64,000 nucleotides of DNA, from positions 66,143 to 130,142 of the forward strand of contig QFPO01000011.1 of NCBI GenBank assembly GCA_003241385.1. The letters are read 5' to 3'. A program made the position numbers and the translations under genes. Positions 1-11,014 of the stretch are shown here, one piece after another (the stretch's first letter is position 1; each line of letters opens with the position of its first letter). The notes under the pieces are model-generated. The model was not told the DNA's origin and made no database searches. It worked only from the letters and a program-made list of their open reading frames with translations. The DNA comes from Rhodanobacter denitrificans. Its GTDB lineage: Bacteria; Pseudomonadota; Gammaproteobacteria; Xanthomonadales; Rhodanobacteraceae.

Positions 1-2232
<2,232 letters not shown>

Positions 2233-2263
2233 GCGGTGCCTTCGAGCGGCGTCGCGACTTCTT

Positions 2264-2288
2264 GCGAGGTTTCGCCGCGAAATCTCGC
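2264..2288. terminator. Hairpin between kinase and FG-GAP genes
   Basis: Two 12-nt arms (2264-2275 and 2277-2288) are inverted copies with one G/T wobble. The structure lies 31 bp after the kinase stop. There is no T-tract, so it could be a weak terminator or an operator for the next gene. Confidence 0.35.
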
Positions 2289-2358
2289 TACGTCCAGTGA
2301 GAGCCCCCTCGGGCGGCTCGATCCCGCCTTCCGTGCTACGAGAACCGGAGAACCTGGA

Positions 2359-4755
2359 ATGAAGAAGTCCCTCGGTGGAGCAGTGCTGTGCCTGCTGCTG
2401 CCCGCTGCATGCATCGTCCCGGCCGCTGCGGCGGCGGGCGTCCGCCCGGTCGCCCCGGCCTCGGCCGCCGCGGTCGCACCGGCGTCGCGGCTCGCTCCGG
2501 CGCGCGCGCCCTGGGCCGCCGCGGTCGCGCTGCCGCGACCGGCATCACGCCCGCAGACGCCGGCCGGCACCGCCGCACGCAGCGAGGTCCAGGTGCTGAC
2601 CGGCGACGGCTATGCCGGCATCTTTCCGATCCAGAACATCGGCAGCCGCTTCGGCTCGGCGATGACGCGCGCCGGATCCACGCTGTTCGTCGGCGCGATC
2701 GGGGACGGCGACTACAGCGATCCGGCCGATCCGTACAACCTCGTGCCGCCGACGCTGGCCGGCAAGGGTTCGGTCTACGTGTTCGAGAAGTCCGGCGGTA
2801 CCTGGCACAAGACCCAGAAGCTGGTCGGCGCCGGCGGAGGCGATGCGGACTTCTTCGGCAACGCGATCGCGGTCTCCGGCGACACGCTGATGGTCGGCGC
2901 CACCTACGCGACGATCAACGGCGTCTACGGCCAGGGCGCGGTCTACGTGTTCAAGCGCAACCAGGGCGTCTGGCAGCAGACCCAGAAGCTGACCGCCGAC
3001 GACGGCATGCTGCTCAGCGAGTTCGGCTGGTCGGTCGCGATCGAGAACGGCGTCGCCGTGATCGGTGCGCCGATCGGCCTGCGCGAGGACGGCAGCCTCG
3101 AACCCGGCGCCGCCTACGTCTTCGTCGAGACCGACGGCATCTGGCAGCAGACGCAGAAGCTGGTCGCGTCCAACGGCGTGCAGGGCGACCAGTTCGGCAA
3201 CTCGGTCGCGCTCAGCGGCGGTATGGTCCTGGTCGGCGCGCCGATCACGCAGGTCGGCGTCGGCAGCGTCTACGTGTTCGGCCAGTCCAACGGCAGCTGG
3301 ACGCAGACCCAGCGTGTGACCGGCTGCTATCAGCCCGGGCAGAAGACCAATTTCGGCACCTCGATGGCCGCCGACGGCAACCGCGTCCTGGTCGGCGCGC
3401 CCGGCGGCGGCACGGACGCCAATCCGCTGCCCGGCGCGGCCTGCCTGATGACCGAGTCGAACGGGCACTGGTCGATCACGCATACGCTGTCGGCCGTCGG
3501 CGGCAGCACCAACGAGACCTTCGGCGTGGCGGTCGCATTGAAGGACGGCGTCGCCGCCGTGTCGGCCCCGCTCGTCAACTGGAGCACGACCGATCCACGC
3601 ATCTCGCAGGGCGCGGTCTACGTGTTCGAAGCCTCCGGCAGCGGCTGGACCCAGGTCGACGAGATCGCACGCAATCAGCCGCCGCTGGCAGGTGACGGTT
3701 ATTACGCCGACAGTCTCGGCGACGGCGGCGTCGCGATCGACGGCAGCGCGATCCTAGCCGCCACCTCGATCGCCGGCGTCTACGGCGTCGGCACCGTCGC
3801 CGTCTACGACCGGCCGGCCGTCGCATCGGCGGCACCCTCGGCGCTGACGCTGTCGGTCGGTGCCGGCGCCAGCGCCTGGCGCACCGTCACGATGGGCAAT
3901 ACCGGTTCACATTCGCTGTCCTACGAGGTCGTCGACGGCAGCGTGCTCAGCCAGATCTCCAGCGACGTGCCGTCCGACGATCCGGTCGACCTGTGCTACC
4001 TGGTCCCGAACGACGATCCGGAGCAGCTCGTCGGCACCGCCGACAATGCCTGGTACCGCCGCTTCTACTTCGACGAGCATCCGCAGGTCGGCACCAGCGC
4101 GACGATCGACGGCGTGACCGTCGGCATCCAGCGCTCGCCGGTCGGCATGCCGGTGTCGATCAAGCTCTACTCGATGCCGAGCACGGTGCCGGTCGACACG
4201 ATCGACGGCGAGCAGCTGACGCTGATCGGCCAGACCACGATCGCCGCCGACGGCAACCCGACGCCCGCGCTGCGCATCCCGGTCAGCGGCACGATCAGCG
4301 ATACCGCGACCGAGGACCTGGTCGTCGAGTACAGCGTGCCGTGGACCGAGGCCACGCCGCCGTTCCTGCCCGCGATCAACTCGCATCCGCAGTCGCACAA
4401 CGCATTCAAGCAGGCCACCTGCTTCTTCGGCTTCTCGCATGCGGGCCGCTGGAACCACGTCGTGATCACGCCGCACCTCGACGCCGTTGCGTCCGGCGTG
4501 CAGTGCGCGAACGCGGCGTCGACGCCGTGGCTGACCGTCGCGCAGGGCCAGGGCAACGTGGTCTCCGGATCGACGCAGCCGATCGCGATCGGCATCGATG
4601 CCTCGGCACTGGCGCCGGGCCATTACACGGCGCAGGTCTGCGTCGAGGCCAAGAGCCCACTGCGCTCGATGATCACGATCCCGGTCGACCTGACCGTGAC
4701 CGAGCCGCTGCCCGATGCGATCTTCCGTTACGACTTCGAGGCGCCGGGGCGCTGA
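2359..4755 (+). CDS. Secreted FG-GAP beta-propeller protein with Phe/Asp C-terminal tail
   Basis: The protein has 798 residues. The ATG at 2359 is chosen because GGAGAACC precedes it and it opens directly into a signal peptide (MKKSLGGAVLCLLLP, then an Ala-rich segment). An Ala/Pro-rich linker leads into at least seven FG-GAP-like repeats at about residues 80-480. These alternate blocks such as GSVYVFEKSGGTW and DxFGxxVAxxGDxxxVGA, as in integrin-type beta-propellers. The second half has two immunoglobulin-like or anchor-type regions. The last residues, DAIFRYDFEAPGR, belong to a tail class shared with five other proteins in the window. The protein is likely extracytoplasmic and of unknown function. 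It follows a kinase gene and may share its regulation. Confidence 0.88.
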   Translation: MKKSLGGAVLCLLLPAACIVPAAAAAGVRPVAPASAAAVAPASRLAPARAPWAAAVALPRPASRPQTPAGTAARSEVQVLTGDGYAGIFPIQNIGSRFGSAMTRAGSTLFVGAIGDGDYSDPADPYNLVPPTLAGKGSVYVFEKSGGTWHKTQKLVGAGGGDADFFGNAIAVSGDTLMVGATYATINGVYGQGAVYVFKRNQGVWQQTQKLTADDGMLLSEFGWSVAIENGVAVIGAPIGLREDGSLEPGAAYVFVETDGIWQQTQKLVASNGVQGDQFGNSVALSGGMVLVGAPITQVGVGSVYVFGQSNGSWTQTQRVTGCYQPGQKTNFGTSMAADGNRVLVGAPGGGTDANPLPGAACLMTESNGHWSITHTLSAVGGSTNETFGVAVALKDGVAAVSAPLVNWSTTDPRISQGAVYVFEASGSGWTQVDEIARNQPPLAGDGYYADSLGDGGVAIDGSAILAATSIAGVYGVGTVAVYDRPAVASAAPSALTLSVGAGASAWRTVTMGNTGSHSLSYEVVDGSVLSQISSDVPSDDPVDLCYLVPNDDPEQLVGTADNAWYRRFYFDEHPQVGTSATIDGVTVGIQRSPVGMPVSIKLYSMPSTVPVDTIDGEQLTLIGQTTIAADGNPTPALRIPVSGTISDTATEDLVVEYSVPWTEATPPFLPAINSHPQSHNAFKQATCFFGFSHAGRWNHVVITPHLDAVASGVQCANAASTPWLTVAQGQGNVVSGSTQPIAIGIDASALAPGHYTAQVCVEAKSPLRSMITIPVDLTVTEPLPDAIFRYDFEAPGR

Positions 4756-4768
4756 GTCAGCGCGGAAA

Positions 4769-4800
4769 ACCTACGGCCTGCCGGATGGCGGGCCGTAGGT
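4769..4800 (+). terminator. Stem-loop after FG-GAP gene
   Basis: A perfect 10-bp inverted repeat (acctacggcc at 4769-4778, ggccgtaggt at 4791-4800) with a 12-nt loop starts 14 bp after the stop codon. No T-run follows, so termination is inferred from position and stem strength. Confidence 0.6.
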
Positions 4801-5143
4801 GGCTGCACATAGTGCTATCCGGCCGCGTGCGCAATGCCGCGGCCGGTGTGCGATCGGTATCGTTGCACTCACTCGGCGCACCAGGAGGGCCGCCGTCCGA
4901 AGCTGCATCGCAACGCGGTGTGGCATTGAGCAAAGCCTGCACGACGCCATGCTTTCTCGCCCGTAAGCGACGACATATACCTGCTTCACTCGACGAGCAT
5001 CGGCGCTCCCTTCGCACCATTGATGCCTGCTGTTCCACGCCCCCCGAGCAGGACCTTCGACCGGCCACTCGGCTAAGCTCCCGCGTGTCGGCGCGGGCTG
5101 TGTCCTGACGCCGCGTTGATGTGACCGTCGAGGGGAATCCGTC
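4801..5143. other. Intergenic stretch, nothing recognised
   Basis: This stretch has no convincing gene. The open frames on either strand show no family resemblance and conflict with one another. It presumably holds the promoter of the downstream MAPEG gene, but no clear -35/-10 pair is visible. Confidence 0.5.
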
Positions 5144-5548
5144 ATGACCATCGAATCGCTTCCGATCGAAATACGCATGCTCGCCTGGGCCGTCGTGCTG
5201 GGCTTGATCCAACTGTTCGCCGCCGCCGCCCTGATGACCCGCCAGCGCGGCATGCAATGGAACGCCAGCGCCCGCGACGGCGTCCCGACCCCACTGACCG
5301 GCGTCGCCGGACGACTGGAACGCGCCCAGCGCAACTTCCTCGAGACCTTCCCGTTCTTCGCCGCTGCGGCACTCGCGGTGGCGCTGACCGGGCGAAGCGA
5401 CGCGATGACCGCCCTGGGCGCGCAGCTGTACTTCTGGGCGCGCGTGGTTTACGTGCCGCTCTACGCGGCGGGCATTCCTTACATCCGCTCGCTGGTGTGG
5501 GTCGCTTCCGTAGTCGGGCTGCTGCTGGTGCTACGCGGGACATTCTAG
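5144..5548 (+). CDS. MAPEG family membrane protein
   Basis: The protein has 134 residues and four hydrophobic segments (about 10-30, 62-82, 88-105 and 115-132), the size and topology of the MAPEG superfamily (microsomal glutathione S-transferase/FLAP-like). The diagnostic stretch ERAQRNFLETFPFFAAAAL near residues 65-83 matches the conserved loop and second helix of bacterial MAPEG proteins. GAGGGGAAT lies 5-10 nt before the ATG. Family members may use glutathione, but many bacterial ones, including this short form, have no assigned substrate. It stands alone between two hairpins. Confidence 0.9.
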   Translation: MTIESLPIEIRMLAWAVVLGLIQLFAAAALMTRQRGMQWNASARDGVPTPLTGVAGRLERAQRNFLETFPFFAAAALAVALTGRSDAMTALGAQLYFWARVVYVPLYAAGIPYIRSLVWVASVVGLLLVLRGTF

Positions 5549-5877
5549 GCGGCAACGGTCATACGGCCACGGCCTGCTCGCTTCCGCATGCGACCTTAGG
5601 CAGGCATTAAGCTGCCAAGTCTGCTTTCGGCTAAAAGCAGACGATAACCAATCTAAAAAAGAGCTGACCGATCCATCACTGTCTATGGAAAACCGGCCAA
5701 TCCACCGGGCCTGGACGATTTGCTACCATCGCTGGCGGCTGACAGGCGTTGGGGGGCGGGAACTGCGGCCGTAGCCACAGGGGAACCGAAGTAGCAAGAC
5801 ATGGCGCGCCGGAAGATGCGCTTTCCCCTGCTATACCGTCAGACCCGCGCCCCGAGAATCAGGGAAAGGACTTGGGC
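5549..5877. other. Intergenic left edge of the ABC-3C locus
   Basis: This region is visibly richer in A/T than the flanking chromosome (for example an A-run near 5655). It carries the hairpin at 5619-5642. A longer in-frame extension of the downstream gene reaches back to 5749, but it starts with GTG/TTG-type codons and low-similarity sequence, so I treat it as untranslated. No integrase, att site or tRNA is visible. Confidence 0.5.
5619..5642. terminator. Stem-loop after MAPEG gene
   Basis: A perfect 9-bp inverted repeat (gtctgcttt at 5619-5627, aaagcagac at 5634-5642) encloses a 6-nt loop, 71 bp past the MAPEG stop. It lacks a strong T-tract. It may terminate the MAPEG transcript or mark the boundary of the acquired segment. 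Confidence 0.45.
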
Positions 5878-7101
5878 ATGGCCGAGGCAACCACCGACAA
5901 GTATTCAGCCGGCGAACAGGGATTGGGGTACATCTACCAGGGCCGGCTGGCCCTGTATCAGATGCTCCAGTTGCCGGAGAGCACCACAGTCTTCCTGGAA
6001 AAGGACGACGACGTGGATTTCGAGGACGGCAATGGTGGCAAGTCTCTCGCGTCACTCAAGCACAAGGCTGAAGGCGAACGTCTGACCGACCTGTCCATGG
6101 ACTTCTGGAAGTCCGTGCGCATTTGGCTGGACCGCTACAAACGTGACGACCGCGCGAAGTCGAACCTGCGATTCTTCCTATTCACGACCGCCAAGGTCGG
6201 CTCCGACTCGTTCCTGACGCGATTCCTGCCAGAATTCGTGGGCAACGGCGAAGACGACAAGACGTCGCGCGAACTAGCGGCTGATGCGCTGGCCAGGTCG
6301 AAGTCGGCATCCATCGGCGCCATCACCCAAGAATTCAACGAACTGACGAACGTCGAGAAGGAAGACTTCCTTGCACGCATCCAGATTTTCGACGGAAGCC
6401 CGCGGATCGGGGACATTCCGAAGCTGGTTAAGGAAGGACCTATGCGCATCATCCGGCCTACGAACCGCGATGCCGTGTTCGAGCGCTTGGAAGGCTGGTG
6501 GAACGACCAAGTCATCCGCTTGTTGACCGGCGTGAGGGTCGAAGGAATCCCCGGCAACGAGATTTCCGAGAAAATGTTTTCCCTGTCCGAAGAATACAAG
6601 TCGGACAATCTCCCCATCACGTTCCTCGGGAAGGAGCCTGCCGACGGAATCGACACCGACAACGACCCTCGCCCATTCGTTTGGCAGTTGCGCGAGATCG
6701 GAATCTCCAAGGACCGCATCCACAGCGCGATCCTAGATTTCTACCGGGCATTCGAGCAACGCTCGGAGTGGGCGCGCGAGAACCTGCTGGTGCCGGGAGA
6801 ACTCGACAGGTACGAAGATCGGCTTGTCGACGAGTGGAAGCGTTTCAAGGACGTGGTGTTTGAGGAACTGGACGAGAACAGCGCCGAAGACGCGCTGAAG
6901 CGTGCCGGCAAGGATCTTTACAAATGGGCAGACCTGGAAAGCGGCAAGATTCATTCGCTGCGTATCCGTGAGCGCGTCACCGAACCGTATGTCACCCGCG
7001 GTTCCTTCCATATCCTGGCCAATGCCACGCCCGCGCCCCGAATCTACTGGCACCCCCGGTTCATCGAACGTGTCGCCAAGGCTCTGGGAGTTGCCGCATG
7101 A
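5878..7101 (+). CDS. ABC-3C system effector: nuclease-like N-terminus with ABC-3C C-terminal domain
   Basis: The protein has 407 residues from the ATG at 5878, which is preceded by GGAAAGGAC. The N-terminus (SAGEQGLGYIYQGRLALYQM, then FLEKDDDVDFE at about 39-49 and SLKHK at about 59-63) resembles the restriction-endonuclease-fold dsDNA nuclease domains of the DUF4297/CAP4 type. Those have an acidic E/D cluster followed by a Q/LxK strand; E41, D45, K61 and K63 are the candidate catalytic residues. The C-terminal part has the helical layout of ABC-3C C-terminal domains, including RYEDRLVDEW and the closing RGSFHILAN...WHPRF segment. The stop overlaps the next start as ATGA. I infer that it is the effector of a three-component conflict system. 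The nuclease assignment is weaker than the C-terminal one. Confidence 0.8.
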   Translation: MAEATTDKYSAGEQGLGYIYQGRLALYQMLQLPESTTVFLEKDDDVDFEDGNGGKSLASLKHKAEGERLTDLSMDFWKSVRIWLDRYKRDDRAKSNLRFFLFTTAKVGSDSFLTRFLPEFVGNGEDDKTSRELAADALARSKSASIGAITQEFNELTNVEKEDFLARIQIFDGSPRIGDIPKLVKEGPMRIIRPTNRDAVFERLEGWWNDQVIRLLTGVRVEGIPGNEISEKMFSLSEEYKSDNLPITFLGKEPADGIDTDNDPRPFVWQLREIGISKDRIHSAILDFYRAFEQRSEWARENLLVPGELDRYEDRLVDEWKRFKDVVFEELDENSAEDALKRAGKDLYKWADLESGKIHSLRIRERVTEPYVTRGSFHILANATPAPRIYWHPRFIERVAKALGVAA

Positions 7102-7622
7102 GCCTCCAAGAGCAACATCCCTTTCAGATGAAGCACTGGAACCAGCGTCCCTTCGAGATACGGAATCTGTTCAACCCCGCGTTCTGCGGGCTGGTGCTGT
7201 TCCGCGCACTGCAGGGCTATGAGGAAGACGACGCGCGCGGCATGCCCTACTCGCTGTCGCTACTTGTCCTCCCCTTGTGCCTGCACAAGCAGTCGCGCGA
7301 TGCGCTCGCCGCCGGCTCGCGCAACTATCTGCTGAGGGTCGCGGAGAAGAACCCGCAGATACAGGTAGGTTTTTCCGAAAGGGCGACCGCAATGCTCCCC
7401 TATGCCTTCGAGGGCTTCGGCCTACTGATGGAACGAGGCTGCATCTCCATCGGCGATGGCGGCCACATCCAGACGGTCCCCAGAACGGTGCGCAAGACTG
7501 TCGATACGAACGGGACCGCCGAAACGATCTCCTGCCAGCGCGTGGCGCGCTTCGTCGGTAAGGAATTCGCGCGCATCGGCGACCGGGTGACCGTCTACAC
7601 GACTTTCGGAATCCGCCCATGA
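7098..7622 (+). CDS. ABC-3C system middle component
   Basis: This 174-residue protein starts at an ATGA overlap with the upstream effector and ends in an ATGA overlap with the downstream ATPase, so the three proteins are probably made in fixed ratio. The N-terminus (NQRPFEIRNLFNPAFCGLVLFRAL) and the following hydrophobic stretch YSLSLLVLPLCLHK are typical of the small all-alpha/winged-helix-like middle components of ABC three-component systems that pair with DUF3732 ATPases. It has no signal peptide or membrane segment. Its expected role, from published family analysis, is to bridge the ATPase and the effector. No enzymatic motif is visible. Confidence 0.82.
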   Translation: MSLQEQHPFQMKHWNQRPFEIRNLFNPAFCGLVLFRALQGYEEDDARGMPYSLSLLVLPLCLHKQSRDALAAGSRNYLLRVAEKNPQIQVGFSERATAMLPYAFEGFGLLMERGCISIGDGGHIQTVPRTVRKTVDTNGTAETISCQRVARFVGKEFARIGDRVTVYTTFGIRP

Positions 7623-9574
7623 AGATCAAGTCCATCCACATCTATAGCCACGACGGGCAGCGCCGCGACCTGCGATTCAAGGTCGACGGCCTCAACGTCA
7701 TCACCGGCCGGTCCTCCACCGGCAAATCGGCCCTTTCCGAGATCATCGAATACTGCATGGGGCGCTCCACGTTCAACGTCCCCGAAGGCGTCATTCGCGA
7801 CAAGGTGGCATGGTTCGCGGTCATCTACCAGTTCGGCAGCGAGCAAGTGCTGGTCGCCAAGCCTACGCCGCGCGGCGGTGGCGCGAGCTGCAGCACGGCG
7901 ATGTTGCGCCGTGGCCCCGATCTGCAGCCCCCTGCATACAGAGACCTAGTCGAGAACTCGGACGACGAAGCTATCGTCAGCCTGCTTTCGCGACTGCTCG
8001 GCATTCCCGAGAACCGCACCGATGTCGCCGCCGAGCACAGCCGCAACAGCTTCGACGCGAACGTCAAACACACCTTCTACTACCTGTTCCAGAAGCAGGG
8101 ACTGGTTGCCAACAAAGACCAACTTTTCTACCGGCAGAACGAGCAATTTCAGCCGCAAGCGATCCGCGACACGCTGCCGATACTGCTTGGCGTGTCGTCC
8201 CGCGACCGCTACGAACTCGAAGCCAAGCTGCGCATCGCCCAACGGGATCTCAAGCTCAACACGAAACAGCTGGAACAGGCACGGGATGCGATCAACACCT
8301 CGCACGAGAAGGCGATTAGCCTCTATTCCGAAGCCAAGACTGTCGGCGTTCTAGACGGCGCCGCGGATGTTGCAAATGCCGATGGGATCATAGAGATTCT
8401 GCGGACCGCACTCACGTGGAAACCCGAGCAGACGCCCGAAGACGACGGCAGCCGCATTTCCGCGCTCGAACACGAAATCGAAAGCTTGCGCAAGGACCGT
8501 GGCGACGTGCAGAACCGGATCGACGCTGCGCGCCGGTTCGCCAAGCGCGCGAGAGGTTATGAGAACGAGGCGACCGAACAACTAGACCGGCTGTCCTCGA
8601 TCAAGGCACTGCCGAAGAACCCAGACACCGGGGAGTGGCAGTGGCCGTTCAGCGAGCGGAACCTGGCGCTCGAATCTCCGGTCGCCGCGGTACTGCTGAA
8701 CGAACTGAACTCGCTCGATGCAGAGCTGCGCATCGCCACCGGCCAGCGCCCCAAGCTCGACGCCTACCAAAACGAACTGGATGATGAGTTGCGGGCGGTT
8801 GCCGGCGCCATCAGGGAGAAGGAAACCGAACTCTCCGCGGCCATAGCCACGAACGAGGTGATCGCCCAGATGGGTACACGAAATGCCGCGGCGGCGCGAG
8901 TCGTGGGCCGGATCAGCCTGTTCCTGGAAAACCTCGCCCCGGACGAAGAACTCGCCAGGCGGGAAGCCGATCATCGCCGCCTGAAGTCGATGGTCGAGGC
9001 CCTGCAGAACCGGATCGGCGCGGACGACAGCAACGATCGACTCCATTCCATCCTGAACATCATTTCGACACAAGTATCCCGGTACATCCAGAAGTTCGAG
9101 GCGGAATTCGGCAACTTCCCCGCGCGGTTCGACCTGACCAACGTCACGATCGTCATCGACCGTCCTGAACGGCCGGTTCAGATGAGCCGCACCGGCGGCG
9201 GCGAGAACCATCTGGCCTACCACTTGTCGGCGCTGCTCGCTTTGCACCTGTTCGCCGTCAAGAACAATTGTCCGATCCCGCGCTTCCTGCTGATCGACCA
9301 GCCGACCCAGGTGTATTTTCCTTCCGAGCAGGTCTACCAGGAAGCCGACGGTTCGATCCAGAAGACGGAAGCCGACGCCGACCTAGCGGCGGTCCGGCGC
9401 CTGTTCGATCTGCTCTACAAGTTCACGCAGGAAGACGCGCCCGGCTTCCAGTTGATCGTCACCGAGCACGCGAACCTTCGCGAGCAGTGGTTCCAGGACG
9501 CGCTGGTCGAACAGCCGTGGACCAAGCCGCCGGCGCTAGTTCCCGAGGACTGGCCGATAGAGAAAGCGAACTGA
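7619..9574 (+). CDS. ABC-3C system ATPase, SMC/RecN-like with DUF3732 C-terminus
   Basis: The protein has 651 residues. A Walker A motif GRSSTGKS occurs at residues 30-37. Long charged helices at about 200-420 form a coiled-coil insertion as in SMC/Rad50-type ATPases. A signature-like SRTGGGENHLAYHL occurs near residues 521-534. The Walker B strand FLLIDQPTQVYFP carries D560; here Gln replaces the usual catalytic Glu, which is typical of the DUF3732 group. A D-loop/H-loop region ends in QLIVTEHANL. There are no transmembrane segments, so it is a DNA- or RNA-associated ABC ATPase rather than a transporter. It should be the sensor/regulator of the nuclease-like effector encoded two genes upstream. 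Confidence 0.9.
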   Translation: MKIKSIHIYSHDGQRRDLRFKVDGLNVITGRSSTGKSALSEIIEYCMGRSTFNVPEGVIRDKVAWFAVIYQFGSEQVLVAKPTPRGGGASCSTAMLRRGPDLQPPAYRDLVENSDDEAIVSLLSRLLGIPENRTDVAAEHSRNSFDANVKHTFYYLFQKQGLVANKDQLFYRQNEQFQPQAIRDTLPILLGVSSRDRYELEAKLRIAQRDLKLNTKQLEQARDAINTSHEKAISLYSEAKTVGVLDGAADVANADGIIEILRTALTWKPEQTPEDDGSRISALEHEIESLRKDRGDVQNRIDAARRFAKRARGYENEATEQLDRLSSIKALPKNPDTGEWQWPFSERNLALESPVAAVLLNELNSLDAELRIATGQRPKLDAYQNELDDELRAVAGAIREKETELSAAIATNEVIAQMGTRNAAAARVVGRISLFLENLAPDEELARREADHRRLKSMVEALQNRIGADDSNDRLHSILNIISTQVSRYIQKFEAEFGNFPARFDLTNVTIVIDRPERPVQMSRTGGGENHLAYHLSALLALHLFAVKNNCPIPRFLLIDQPTQVYFPSEQVYQEADGSIQKTEADADLAAVRRLFDLLYKFTQEDAPGFQLIVTEHANLREQWFQDALVEQPWTKPPALVPEDWPIEKAN

Positions 9575-9981
9575 CCCGCCGCCGCTCGGATTCTCTTGCC
9601 GACTGCTCCAAGCAAGAGACCGAATCGAGAGGTGGGACATGACTATCCATTGAAGACGATTCATCTAGCCGACGCGTAGGTCTTTCGGATTCGCCAAGCT
9701 TGCAGTAACGCATGCCTGTGGAGCCCAGGGTCGACAGCGTACAAACCAGACGCGTGCACCGAACTGCACAGCGCGGACGCTGAGCCTGATCGGCTGGTTG
9801 TGGCTTGCTGCTCACTGCGTTGCCGGAAGCAGCTCGCTCTCACTTCGATCGGATGGCGATCGAAAGGGGGTACAGATGCCCGCGGAGCTTGCGCCGCGAT
9901 CGATATAACCGGCACAGGCTGGTCTTCGCCGCCGTTCTCGTAGGCCATCCCCTTCAGCTCCCCTCCCTATACTCCAGATCC
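9575..9981. other. Intergenic right edge of the ABC-3C locus
   Basis: About 400 bp without a convincing gene. A minus-strand frame (9661-9948) and a plus-strand frame (9805 onward) are open, but neither resembles a known family. No direct repeat matching the left edge could be found by eye. The last 15 bp hold the promoter of the exonuclease gene. Confidence 0.5.
9968..9973 (+). promoter_or_regulatory. Candidate -10 box for a leaderless exonuclease transcript
   Basis: TATACT matches the sigma-70 -10 consensus at five of six bases and ends 8 nt before the ATG at 9982. The start site would then fall at or next to the ATG. No Shine-Dalgarno sequence is present, which fits a leaderless mRNA. No good -35 box is visible. 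Confidence 0.5.
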
Positions 9982-10983
9982 ATGCCTGCCCCGCGCGATC
10001 TGGTCGAACTGCGTCCTGAAGGCCTGTACTGCCCCGTCGGCGATTTCCATATCGACCCGTGGCGGCCAGTGCCGCGTGCGGTCATCACGCACGGACACGG
10101 CGATCATGCGCGGATCGGGATGGGCGAGTACCACTGCAGCGCAGGGTCGCTGCCGATCCTGCGCTGGCGGCTCGGCGAGCAGCGCTACCACGCACATGAG
10201 CACGGCGCGCCGTTCGACATCGGCGGTGCGCGGGTCTCGCTGCACCCGGCCGGGCACGTGCTCGGCTCGGTGCAGGTGCGAATCGAGGCCGGCGGCGAGG
10301 TCTGGGTCGCCTCGGGCGACTACAAGCGCCAGCCCGACCCGACCTGCGCGCCGTTCGAGCCGGTGCGCTGCGACGTATTCATCACCGAGGCGACGTTCGG
10401 GCTGCCGGTATACCGCTGGCCCGATACGCGCGAGGTGGTCCGCGACATCGTCGACTGGCGCGAGCGCTGCGCGGCGCGCGGCGAGGCGGCGGTGCTGTTC
10501 TGCTATGCGCTCGGCAAGGCGCAGCGGCTGTTGGCCGAACTGGCCGCGGTCACCGACCGGCCGGCGCTGCTGCACGGCGCGATCGCGGCCGGGGTCCAGG
10601 TCTATCGCGATGCCGGCATCGCGATGCTCACGACGCGCGCGGTGTCCGAGGAGGAAAAAGGCCGCGACTTCGCCGGCGAGCTGATCCTGGCGCCGCCGTC
10701 GGCGGCCGGCAGTCCGTGGATGCGGCGCTTCCGCGGCGCGCAGACCGGGTTCGCGTCGGGCTGGATGCGCCTGCGCGGCAATCGCCGCCGCCGCAACTAC
10801 GATCGCGGCTTCGTCGTGTCCGACCATGCCGACTGGCCCGACCTGATCCGCACCGTGCGCGAGACCGGCGCACGCCGCGTCATCGCGACGCACGGCAGTA
10901 CCGACGCGATCGTGCGCGCCTTGAACGAATCCGGCGTCGCCGCCGAGGCATTTCGCACGAGCTTCGGAGACGAGGAGGCATGA
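9982..10983 (+). CDS. Ligase-associated DNA exonuclease (metallo-beta-lactamase fold)
   Basis: The protein has 333 residues. The metal-binding motif THGHGDH gives H37, H39, D41 and H42. Further beta-lactamase/beta-CASP-type motifs are PAGHVLGSVQ, SGDYKRQPDPT and SDHADWPDL, and a late ATHGSTD supplies another metal-ligand region. This is the SNM1/Artemis-like exonuclease that in many proteobacteria is encoded next to an ATP-dependent ligase, an Lhr-like helicase and PdeM. The ligase follows after 31 bp on the same strand. The likely role is end processing in DNA break repair. The ATG at 9982 is chosen because homologues start with this RDLVEL-type segment and because of the adjacent -10 box. 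Longer upstream extensions are unlikely. Confidence 0.93.
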   Translation: MPAPRDLVELRPEGLYCPVGDFHIDPWRPVPRAVITHGHGDHARIGMGEYHCSAGSLPILRWRLGEQRYHAHEHGAPFDIGGARVSLHPAGHVLGSVQVRIEAGGEVWVASGDYKRQPDPTCAPFEPVRCDVFITEATFGLPVYRWPDTREVVRDIVDWRERCAARGEAAVLFCYALGKAQRLLAELAAVTDRPALLHGAIAAGVQVYRDAGIAMLTTRAVSEEEKGRDFAGELILAPPSAAGSPWMRRFRGAQTGFASGWMRLRGNRRRRNYDRGFVVSDHADWPDLIRTVRETGARRVIATHGSTDAIVRALNESGVAAEAFRTSFGDEEA

Positions 10984-11014
10984 CCGCCCTGCCCGGCAAG
11001 CCGAGGGCCGCGCG

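Noticed and set aside
4757..5334. Minus-strand frames upstream of the MAPEG gene
   Set aside because: They overlap the MAPEG gene and show no coherent protein pattern.
9661..9948. A 95-codon minus-strand frame in the gap after the ABC-3C genes
   Set aside because: The sequence resembles nothing I recognise and has no clear ribosome-binding site. It may be decayed, but I cannot support a call.
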